Positions 1 to 5,409 of a stretch of DNA of 6,205 bases are shown one piece after another. The notes beneath the pieces were generated by a model. The model was given only the letters and a program-made list of their open reading frames with translations. It had not been told where the DNA came from and searched no databases. The stretch is from Candidatus Thermokryptus sp. (GTDB taxonomy: Bacteria > Bacteroidota > Ignavibacteria > Kryptoniales > Kryptoniaceae), in assembly GCA_028276305.1 (NCBI GenBank), contig JAPYWO010000089.1, positions 1-6,205 on the forward strand, in the 5' to 3' direction. Made by a program: the position numbers and the translations under genes. Within the stretch, counting starts at the first letter, position 1. The number at the start of each line of letters is the position of its first letter.

Positions 1-473
1 GATTCCTCAACGATTTCGCGAGCCGATAAATTGGAATGCTTCACAAGGACCCTTGCTGCTGCAAGTGCATAGCTTCCGCCAGAGCCAATCGCAACGATTT
101 TATCATCTGGCTCTATCACATCACCTGTCCCTGAAATTATCAATGCGTTTTCTTTGTCCATAACCGCAAGCAACGCTTCAAGTCGTCTCAGATACTTATC
201 CATTCGCCAGTCCTTTGCGAGTTCCGTAGCTGCGCGCAGGAGGTTGCCTTTATACTGTTCAAGTTTAGCTTCAAATCTTTCCATGAGAGCAAGTGCGTCC
301 GCCGATGCTCCGGCAAAACCGACAAGTATTTTATTGTTATAAATTTTTCTGACTTTTTTAGCCCCGTGTTTCATTATAGTGTCCGAAAGCGTAACTTGTC
401 CATCTCCTCCCATCACCGCTTGCCCATTATGTATTAAGCCAAGTATAGTTGTCGCTCTTAAAATTTTTTCCAC
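1..473 (-). CDS. hslV: HslV, peptidase subunit of the HslUV (ClpYQ) ATP-dependent protease, 3' end cut off by the window edge
   Basis: HslV is a cytoplasmic threonine peptidase of the proteasome-beta fold; it forms a double hexamer capped by the HslU unfoldase and degrades misfolded or regulatory proteins. About 157 residues are visible and roughly the last 20 are missing. The start is GTG at 473-471, because no other start codon lies between it and the in-frame upstream stop; an AAAGGG ribosome binding site (480-485) sits 6 nt before it. The protein opens [12 protein letters not shown], so the mature N-terminus should be Thr8 after removal of a 7-residue propeptide. Other family marks are GDGQVTL with Asp24 (Asp17 in mature numbering), Lys40 (mature Lys33), [25 protein letters not shown] and the IGSGGSYA loop. 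It lies 24 bp after rpoN in the same direction and is probably the end of, or internal to, the same operon. hslU would be expected next, outside the window. The family call is very secure. Confidence 0.96.
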   Translation of the reverse strand, partial: MEKILRATTILGLIHNGQAVMGGDGQVTLSDTIMKHGAKKVRKIYNNKILVGFAGASADALALMERFEAKLEQYKGNLLRAATELAKDWRMDKYLRRLEALLAVMDKENALIISGTGDVIEPDDKIVAIGSGGSYALAAARVLVKHSNLSAREIVEE

Positions 474-497
474 TTTATGCCCTTTAAATTTTTGTTT

Positions 498-1979
498 TTA
501 TTCAATTCGTCTTCTTAATCTCGCCGTTGGAATACCAAGTTGATCCCTGTACTTTGCCACAGTTCTTCTTGCGATATTAAACCCCTGGGAACGCAGAATT
601 TCAGCTATCTGGTCGTCCGTTAAGGGTTTTCTCGGGTCTTCCTGCTCAATTATCTGTTTGATTTTCTCCTTCAATTCCTTAATTGAAACCTCTGTTCCGT
701 TTGATGTGTTAACTTTCTCGCTGAAAAGGTCTCGCAACCTGTAAATTCCAAAATCCATCTGGACATATTTTTGGTTTACCGCTCTGCTGACCGTTGATAT
801 GTCAACCCCGGCTTTCTCTGCGACATCTTTATAAATCATCGGTTTTAAATTCTCTCCCGTCTCAAAAAATTCCCTCTGCAATTCAACTATAGCGCGCATT
901 ATTTTTAAAAGTGTTTCCCTGCGTTGATAAATTGAAGCGATAAACCATTTCGCCCTCGCAAATTGTTTTTTTATCTCGTCTTTTATCTCGGCTGGAAGTT
1001 TTTTCTGCCTTTTTAGGAGATTGTAATATGTTCTATTAAGCCGAATCATGGGGACATTTTTCTCGTTCAAAGTTATTACGAAATCGTCGCCAACTCTCTC
1101 AACTATGAAGTCCGGGACGATGTATTCTTGAATTACCGCTCTACCTTCCCCAGGTTTTGGATTCAAACGCTGAATTATCTGCAAGACATCGCCCAGCTTT
1201 TGTTCGCTTATGTTAAACTTTTTCATCAACTCATCGTATCTTTTCTTCATAAAATCGTCATATGCTTCATTCAATATGCGAATGGCGAGTGTTTTTTTAT
1301 CCTCGGGGAAATCACCAACTTCAAGTTGAGCCAAAAGGCATTCTTTTAAATCCCTTGCTCCAATTCCAGGTGGGTCAAGGCGTTGAATTTTTTTTAATAC
1401 ATTTTCAACCTCTTCAGGCGTTACTTCCATTTTCTCCCCAAGGCGCAAATCCTCTGCGATTTCCTCAACGCTTCTCGTCAAGTAACCATCATCGTCTATG
1501 TTTCCTAAAATTTCCTCGGCTATTCTGTATTCCTTCTCGTTTACTATCGGAGCAAGCTGCTGAAGAAGTTTATCTTCCAATGACTCCAATGCTGGAGGTT
1601 GCCAAGGGATTTCCTCTTCATCATCGCTGGTGAAATTTCCTGATTTATATGAAAGGTCTTCGTCCTCAAGTGACTTTACAAAGTCCTCAAATGTGTATTC
1701 CTCATCTGGCTTTGGAAGAATTTCTTGTGTCGTTTCTTCATATTCCTCAACTAACTCTTGCTTAACTGCTTGTTCAACCTCTTGATTTTCACCGAGTTCA
1801 AGTTCAATTACCTCTTCGGGAGATGCTTCAAGACCTTCTTCAAGAAATGGATTTTGCTCAAGTTCTTCTTTAATTTTTTGTTCAAGCTGTATTACCGGGA
1901 TTTGAAGGAGCTTAAGGTATTGAATTTGTTGCGGTGTTAATTTTTGTTGCAGGGTTTGATGTTGTCCGATTTTTAACAT
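498..1979 (-). CDS. rpoN: RNA polymerase sigma-54 factor RpoN
   Basis: This alternative sigma factor directs RNA polymerase to -24/-12 promoters that need an ATP-driven enhancer-binding activator. At 493 residues it is full length and all regions are present. Region I (about 1-46) is Gln/Leu-rich (QTLQQKLTPQQIQYLKLLQ) and contacts activators. Region II (about 47-134) is strongly acidic and variable. The core-binding domain (about 135-340) contains IDDDGYLT at 161-168, RLDPPGIGARDL at 200-211 and LNPKPG at 272-277. The DNA-binding part has a helix-turn-helix at about 381-403 (DVAEKAGVDISTVSRAV) and the diagnostic RpoN box ARRTVAKYRD at 470-479, which reads the -24 element. The ATG at 1979 follows the stop codon of the DUF3109 gene with no gap and has a strong Shine-Dalgarno inside that gene, so translation is probably coupled. 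No activator gene is in the window. A candidate target promoter lies before cooF. Confidence 0.98.
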   Translation of the reverse strand: MLKIGQHQTLQQKLTPQQIQYLKLLQIPVIQLEQKIKEELEQNPFLEEGLEASPEEVIELELGENQEVEQAVKQELVEEYEETTQEILPKPDEEYTFEDFVKSLEDEDLSYKSGNFTSDDEEEIPWQPPALESLEDKLLQQLAPIVNEKEYRIAEEILGNIDDDGYLTRSVEEIAEDLRLGEKMEVTPEEVENVLKKIQRLDPPGIGARDLKECLLAQLEVGDFPEDKKTLAIRILNEAYDDFMKKRYDELMKKFNISEQKLGDVLQIIQRLNPKPGEGRAVIQEYIVPDFIVERVGDDFVITLNEKNVPMIRLNRTYYNLLKRQKKLPAEIKDEIKKQFARAKWFIASIYQRRETLLKIMRAIVELQREFFETGENLKPMIYKDVAEKAGVDISTVSRAVNQKYVQMDFGIYRLRDLFSEKVNTSNGTEVSIKELKEKIKQIIEQEDPRKPLTDDQIAEILRSQGFNIARRTVAKYRDQLGIPTARLRRRIE

Positions 1980-2582
1980 TTATCTCACCTCCCGGTTGTT
2001 TATCGTGTTTAGTGCTTCAAGCATTTTATCGTACCACCCTGACCCAAAGTATCTGATAATTGCTGGCTTTAGGAAATCATAAAGTTTAACTCCTTCTTTC
2101 TTTCCTTTCTTCACGCCTGGCTTACACTCTGGGATTTTCACATACTTTAAGATGTCACCTCCAACGAGTGCGCCCCTTAAACTGTAATTTCTCAGCGGGA
2201 AAAGATGGCAGGAAATTGGTTTCCTAAAGGATATTTCACCATTTAAGAACGCTTTTTCAAATGAACATTTAGCTATGCCATCTTCCCAATAAACGAAGAC
2301 GCACTCCCTGCGGTCAATGCATTTTGTTGAAAGCCCTGTTTCGGTTCTCTCGTAAAATCCGTTTTCTTCAATGAATTTCACATTTTTTTCGGGCAGATAC
2401 TTTTTTACAATTTGCAGGGCATCGTTTATTTGCTCAATTTCTTCCTCAAGAAGCGGTGCTCCATAATCCGCCTCCATAAAGCAACACGCCCCTTTGCATT
2501 TTTCAAGATCGCATTTGAAATAAGCACTTGCAATCTCTGGGTCAACAAAAATCCCATCTATAACTATCGCTGAGCGAGTCAT
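1980..2582 (-). CDS. DUF3109 family protein, cysteine-cluster protein related to YkgJ
   Basis: This is a 200-residue protein of unknown function that matches my recollection of the DUF3109 family, whose cysteine pattern suggests bound zinc or an iron-sulfur cluster. From the chosen start the cysteines are C24, C29, C33, C34 (in FKCDLEKCKGACC), C88, C94, C106, C125 (in KPISCHLFPL) and C153. The motif GAPLLEEEI follows the first group, as is usual in this family. I chose ATG at 2582 because it leaves about 23 residues before the first cysteine and a 52-bp gap to the upstream gene. The frame stays open to 2729, but that longer form would overlap the branching enzyme gene by 95 bp and its extra residues look unlike the family. 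A TTG a few codons earlier, preceded by AGGT, is another possible start. No signal peptide or membrane segment is visible. Its stop codon abuts the rpoN start, so the two are co-transcribed. The biochemical role is unknown. Confidence 0.87.
   Translation of the reverse strand: MTRSAIVIDGIFVDPEIASAYFKCDLEKCKGACCFMEADYGAPLLEEEIEQINDALQIVKKYLPEKNVKFIEENGFYERTETGLSTKCIDRRECVFVYWEDGIAKCSFEKAFLNGEISFRKPISCHLFPLRNYSLRGALVGGDILKYVKIPECKPGVKKGKKEGVKLYDFLKPAIIRYFGSGWYDKMLEALNTINNREVR
1985..1993 (-). promoter_or_regulatory. Ribosome binding site of rpoN inside the end of the DUF3109 gene
   Basis: Read on the minus strand this is GGGAGGTGA, a near-full match to the anti-Shine-Dalgarno complement. It lies a few bases before the TAA of the DUF3109 gene and the ATG of rpoN, which touch as TAAATG. 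It decides the rpoN start and suggests translational coupling or re-initiation between the two genes. Confidence 0.8.
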
Positions 2583-2634
2583 TGTTGAAAACAAGGTTTT
2601 ATTACCTGATTTTAAGTTAATAAAAAAAATGCAA

Positions 2635-4362
2635 TTACGGAAATTCAACCTCAGCCCACCATTTGATGTCAATCTCATCAAAAACTTTATCCCTTTGTGC
2701 GCATTCAACGACGAAATTCCAATCTTCAAATTTTAACTCCCCGGTGCTTGCATACCTCTCAATTATTTCGGCTATTCTCGTGAAATTTTCGTGATGTAAT
2801 GAAACTCTCATCTCGGCATAATCGCGGGCTGAAATTGTTGATATCAAGAATTGCCAATCCGAGGATTGTAAAAGCACCAGCTCTCGGGCGAGTTGCTTTA
2901 ACATAAAGATTAACTTTTCATCGTTTAAGTTATGAAATTTTTTGGCAAGTTCTCTCATCTTAAATTCGTCCGGGTAGATGTGTCTCCAAGTCCATTCGGT
3001 ATCTTTGTTGAGCCAAATGTAGTGATAACCACCTTCTCCCCATGAGCCCTCTGGGAGTGAGACGACGGTCGTTGGCGTAAGATTTTCAATTGACTCAGAA
3101 GCAGTGGCTGGTTTTACAAGTTTTGAATTGTTAAGTTTTTGAAAAACCTTCTTTAAAAATCTTGGTCCCTCAAACCACCAATGCCCGAAAAGTTCAGTGT
3201 CATAAGGCGCTGTCAAAACCCCTGGCTTGCCGGTTTTATCAAAGTGTTCTTTTAATGTTGCCGTTATCAGGCCAACGAAATGGGATGAGTTTTCTTCAAG
3301 GCGTTCTTCAACTTTTTCAATTTCATATTCAAGTTTGTCAGCAAGGTCTGCCTTTGGATTTGTGACACGCCAATACCTTAATCCGCTTGGAAATTTTTTC
3401 TTGTGAAAGTCAAGATACCAGGCATCACCTGGATAGCCCCATTCACCGCTCCACACTTGAAGCCCGGTCTTTGGGTCGCGCGTCAAAACAGCAACCGGCT
3501 TTTTCTCCGGCTTCCCAGAGCCGACAAGGTAAATCTCATACGGTGACTTTTCCTCCTCGGGTCTGTATTTGACCTGCGATTCAAATTGTTCCCATAATCT
3601 TCTCAACCCTTCAAATCTCTCAATGTAAATCCCAATGGTTTTTCCACCGCGCAATGTGGCGGTATCAACGAAGAAAAATTTAAGTCCGTTTTCTGAGAGA
3701 AATTCCTCAATCCCCTTCCTTTCATATTCAGTCGGGGTCAAATTTTGTTCAAGTTCAACTGGGATTTTCCATCTGTAAGCTGGTCTATATGCGCACTCGG
3801 GTAACCATATACCTTCAGGTTTTTTGCCAAAATATTTTTCGTGGGTTTTGACTGCGAGATTTATTTGAGCTTGAACGCTTGTATCAAGGGCAAGCAATGG
3901 AAGATATGCGTGTGTAGCTGCACAAGTGATTATTTCAATATGTCCTGAATCTTGAAGAGAGCGAAAGGCAGAAAGCAAATCGGTATGATATGTGTCAATG
4001 AAATTTCTTTTAATCTCGGAATAAAACTCCTTCCAAAACTTTGCAACCTTGGCGAGGTTTTTTCTTCCAGTTCGTTTAAACTCAACTTCGTCTTCTTCAG
4101 CGAGATTTATCCTCATGTCAAGATACTGCAGGAATTCCTCAGCGAATTCCCTACTTGCAAGTTGTTCAGCGAGGATTGGGGAGATGTTAATTGTGACTTT
4201 GAAATTTACGCCTTCGTTTCTCAATTCATTGAAAACATTCAAAAGGGGTATATAACATTCGCTTGCAGCTTCATTTAGCCAATCCATCCCATGTGGCCAT
4301 CTGCCGTGACCGACCACATAGGGGAGGTGCGTATGGAGGACAAGGACGAAGTAACCGAACAT
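2635..4362 (-). CDS. GH57 family 1,4-alpha-glucan (glycogen) branching enzyme
   Basis: This 575-residue cytoplasmic enzyme is predicted to cut an alpha-1,4 glucan chain and rejoin it through an alpha-1,6 link, making branched glycogen. The GH57 motifs appear in order: HTHLPYV at 10-16 (motif 1), THAYLP at 150-155, GIWLPECAYRP at 184-194 with Glu189 as the expected nucleophile, and TAPYDTELFGHWW at 384-396 with Asp388 as the expected acid/base. PEGSWGEGGYHYIW at 437-450 and SSDWQFLIST at 500-509 also resemble the bacterial and archaeal GH57 branching enzymes (Thermus TTHA1902 and Thermococcus TK1436 type). The length is slightly above those of roughly 520-560 residues. The ATG at 4362 has GGAG 8 nt upstream, and motif 1 begins at residue 10 as in relatives. 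It follows the DUF3467 gene by 23 bp. No glycogen synthase or other storage gene is in the window. A 4-alpha-glucanotransferase or amylase of the same family is less likely because of the branching-enzyme-like WLPECAY and C-terminal motifs. Confidence 0.9.
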   Translation of the reverse strand: MFGYFVLVLHTHLPYVVGHGRWPHGMDWLNEAASECYIPLLNVFNELRNEGVNFKVTINISPILAEQLASREFAEEFLQYLDMRINLAEEDEVEFKRTGRKNLAKVAKFWKEFYSEIKRNFIDTYHTDLLSAFRSLQDSGHIEIITCAATHAYLPLLALDTSVQAQINLAVKTHEKYFGKKPEGIWLPECAYRPAYRWKIPVELEQNLTPTEYERKGIEEFLSENGLKFFFVDTATLRGGKTIGIYIERFEGLRRLWEQFESQVKYRPEEEKSPYEIYLVGSGKPEKKPVAVLTRDPKTGLQVWSGEWGYPGDAWYLDFHKKKFPSGLRYWRVTNPKADLADKLEYEIEKVEERLEENSSHFVGLITATLKEHFDKTGKPGVLTAPYDTELFGHWWFEGPRFLKKVFQKLNNSKLVKPATASESIENLTPTTVVSLPEGSWGEGGYHYIWLNKDTEWTWRHIYPDEFKMRELAKKFHNLNDEKLIFMLKQLARELVLLQSSDWQFLISTISARDYAEMRVSLHHENFTRIAEIIERYASTGELKFEDWNFVVECAQRDKVFDEIDIKWWAEVEFP

Positions 4363-4385
4363 AGTTTTAACTCCATTTTAAGTTT

Positions 4386-4685
4386 TCAAGGTTTAAATCC
4401 GAGCGATTTTTGTTCTGTGTCGCCAAAGATTTTGATTTCGCCGAAAGTCGCCTCGTATTTTTTTATGTTGTCTTCAAGCGCTTTTAATAAAAGTTTTGCA
4501 TGTTGTGGGGTCATGATTATCCTTGCAAAGACCTTCGCTTTCGGAACCCCGGGGAGAATCCTTGTGAAATCAATTACGAACTCAGCGGGTGAATGTGTTA
4601 TTATCGCAAGGTTTGAATAAATTCCCTCCGCTTCTTTCTCGCCAAGTTCAATGTTAATTTGCTGAGGTATCGGTTGCTCTGTCAT
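4386..4685 (-). CDS. DUF3467 domain-containing small protein
   Basis: This is a 99-residue soluble protein of unknown function that I recognise as DUF3467. The recognisable core runs from INIELGEKEAEGIYSNLA (about 10-27) through HSPAEFVIDF, LPGVPKAKV and IIMTPQHAKLLL to the C-terminal DNIKKYEATFGEI. No catalytic motif, signal peptide or membrane segment is visible, and the length fits the family. The gene is the first in the leftward operon and lies 23 bp before the branching enzyme gene. No Shine-Dalgarno is visible before the ATG at 4685. The predicted promoter places the transcript start only about 8 nt upstream, so the message may be nearly leaderless. The family call is firm and the function is not known. 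Confidence 0.9.
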   Translation of the reverse strand: MTEQPIPQQINIELGEKEAEGIYSNLAIITHSPAEFVIDFTRILPGVPKAKVFARIIMTPQHAKLLLKALEDNIKKYEATFGEIKIFGDTEQKSLGFKP

Positions 4686-4699
4686 GGTTTTTTATTTTT

Positions 4700-4728
4700 A
4701 ATATAACTTTTTTAAGCGTTGCTTTCAA
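4700..4728 (-). promoter_or_regulatory. Predicted housekeeping-type promoter of the leftward DUF3467-GH57-DUF3109-rpoN-hslV operon
   Basis: Read on the minus strand, a -35-like TTGAAA (4728-4723) is followed after exactly 17 bp by a -10-like TATATT (4705-4700). Transcription would start near 4693, only about 8 nt before the ATG at 4685. This agrees with the absence of a Shine-Dalgarno there. The region is AT-rich, so chance matches are possible. A palindrome at 4744-4759 lies 15 bp upstream of the -35 element. Confidence 0.5.
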
Positions 4729-4743
4729 GGTTTTTTTAAAATT

Positions 4744-4759
4744 TTGCCAAGTTTGGCAA
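4744..4759. promoter_or_regulatory. Palindromic operator-like site 1 in the divergent intergenic region
   Basis: TTGCCAAGTTTGGCAA is a perfect inverted repeat with 7-bp arms and a 2-bp centre. It has no T-tract suited to a terminator on either strand. It shares its geometry (TGYCA-N4-TGGCA) with a second site whose centre is 33 bp further right. Its centre is about 105 bp upstream of the predicted cooF transcript start, a usual distance for a sigma-54 activator site. The binding protein is unknown. Confidence 0.6.
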
Positions 4760-4776
4760 TTACGAATGATCTGTGA

Positions 4777-4792
4777 ATGTCATTTATGGCAT
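4777..4792. promoter_or_regulatory. Palindromic operator-like site 2 in the divergent intergenic region
   Basis: ATGTCATTTATGGCAT is an inverted repeat with 7-bp arms containing one mismatch and a 2-bp centre. It shares TGYCA-N4-TGGCA with site 1. Centre-to-centre distance is 33 bp, about three helical turns, so both sites would face the same side of the DNA. Its centre is about 72 bp upstream of the predicted cooF transcript start. Taken alone it would be weak; paired with site 1 it is more convincing. Confidence 0.5.
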
Positions 4793-4826
4793 AGGCTTTC
4801 TTTTTTTTCGTCATTTTTTTGGGAAA

Positions 4827-4855
4827 TTGCAGGCATAAAATTTGCTATAAGTTTG
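4827..4855 (+). promoter_or_regulatory. Alternative housekeeping-type promoter reading for cooFS
   Basis: TTG at 4827-4829, an 18-bp gap and TAAGTTTG at 4848-4855 match the Bacteroidota-type primary sigma pattern (TTG near -33, TAnnTTTG at -7). The same place also reads as an extended -10, TGC-TATAAG (4843-4851), without a good -35. It competes with the sigma-54 interpretation, and both could be used. Confidence 0.35.
4831..4846 (+). promoter_or_regulatory. Candidate sigma-54 -24/-12 promoter of cooFS
   Basis: AGGCAT, five bases (AAAAT), then TTGCT fits the sigma-54 pattern TGGCAC-N5-TTGCW. The near-invariant GG (4832-4833) and GC (4844-4845) are exactly 10 bases apart. Mismatches to the fuller consensus are the first T of TGG, the C after GGCA and the following G. 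Transcription would begin near 4857, leaving a leader of about 27 nt that contains the cooF ribosome binding site. Two palindromes upstream could bind the required activator. The same bases overlap a housekeeping-type reading (4827-4855), so this is a hypothesis. Confidence 0.45.
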
Positions 4856-4883
4856 AAGAGAAAAAATTAATCTGGAGGAGAAA

Positions 4884-5408
4884 ATGAAGAAGGTTTTCAT
4901 TGAGGCGTCAAAATGCACGGGTTGTAAAAGTTGTGAGATAGCTTGTGCAGTTGAGCATTCGGTGTCAAAGGATATTTATAAGGCGATTTTTGAAGAGCCG
5001 AAACCACCACGATTTAACAGCGTTCTCAAATTTGATGGATTTGTCGCCTCTTTAAGATGTGCACACTGCGAGGATGCCCCATGCGTTGCAGTTTGCCCAA
5101 CCTCTGCGATTTATCGTGACCAAGAGACAAACCTTGTTGTTTACAACGAGGCGAAATGTATAGGTTGCTGGCAGTGTGCGATGGCTTGTCCATTTGGGGC
5201 AATTTACCCAGACCTTGAGAGAAAAGTGTCCAGAAAATGCGATGGTTGCAATGAGAGAGTTAAATCGGGAAGGATACCAGCTTGCGTTGAAGCTTGTCCG
5301 ACAAATGCTTTAATCTATGCCGATGTGATGATGATTGAGGAGTATAAGAGAGAAAAAACAATCTCTTCCCTTTCAAGAACAACAAAAACATATATGGAGG
5401 TAATCTAA
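4884..5408 (+). CDS. cooF: CooF-type ferredoxin, electron transfer subunit of CO dehydrogenase, four [4Fe-4S] clusters
   Basis: This 174-residue iron-sulfur protein should accept electrons from CooS and pass them to a hydrogenase or another redox partner. It holds 16 cysteines in four sets: C11/C14/C17/C21, C59/C62/C67/C71, C92/C95/C98/C102 and C119/C122/C134/C138. This is the pattern of the CooF/HycB/DmsB family, with the last pair of ligands separated by an 11-residue insert. No Tat signal or membrane segment is present, so it should be cytoplasmic, as expected for a CODH partner. The ATG at 4884 has GGAGG (4874-4878) 5 nt upstream. cooS begins one base after its stop codon, and this adjacency is the main reason for choosing CooF over other four-cluster ferredoxins. 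The gene is divergent from the rpoN operon and shares the 198-bp upstream region with it. The redox partner is not in the window. Confidence 0.92.
   Translation: MKKVFIEASKCTGCKSCEIACAVEHSVSKDIYKAIFEEPKPPRFNSVLKFDGFVASLRCAHCEDAPCVAVCPTSAIYRDQETNLVVYNEAKCIGCWQCAMACPFGAIYPDLERKVSRKCDGCNERVKSGRIPACVEACPTNALIYADVMMIEEYKREKTISSLSRTTKTYMEVI
5396..5401 (+). promoter_or_regulatory. Ribosome binding site of cooS inside the end of cooF
   Basis: GGAGGT lies in the last codons of cooF, 8 nt before the cooS ATG at 5410. It decides the cooS start and indicates close translational linkage of the two subunits. Confidence 0.8.
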
Positions 5409-5409
5409 A

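Noticed and set aside
154..342. Plus-strand 62-codon frame opposite hslV
   Set aside because: Serine/alanine-rich low-complexity shadow of the hslV reading frame.
1128..1633. Plus-strand open frames inside rpoN (1128-1349, 1262-1633), and a further one at 1758-1940
   Set aside because: They lie opposite the full-length rpoN gene, have biased composition and show no recognisable domain.
2583..2729. Longer N-terminus for the DUF3109 protein, starting at 2729
   Set aside because: It would overlap the branching enzyme gene by 95 bp, and the added residues do not look like the family. The ATG at 2582 puts the first conserved cysteine where expected.
3162..4278. Plus-strand open frames inside the GH57 gene
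   Set aside because: Antisense shadows of a strongly conserved enzyme, with no protein-like features.
4291..4620. Plus-strand 109-codon frame across the DUF3467 gene
   Set aside because: Antisense to DUF3467, whose protein family is clearly recognisable; no domain on the plus strand.
4744..4759. Palindrome as a rho-independent terminator
   Set aside because: No run of T follows the stem on either strand, the stem is short and it lies between divergent genes. An operator is more likely.
4778..4791. CooA or FNR binding site
   Set aside because: The TGTCA half fits CooA, but the half-sites are 4 bp apart instead of 6 and the right half is TGGCA. It does not match TTGAT-N4-ATCAA of FNR.
4787..4802. 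Second sigma-54 promoter, TGGCAT-N5-TTCTT
   Set aside because: The -24 half fits, but the required GC in the -12 half is absent.
4793..4822. T-rich stretch as a terminator or T-tract element
   Set aside because: No stem precedes it. It is simply AT-rich spacer and could at most give DNA bending between the activator sites and the promoter.
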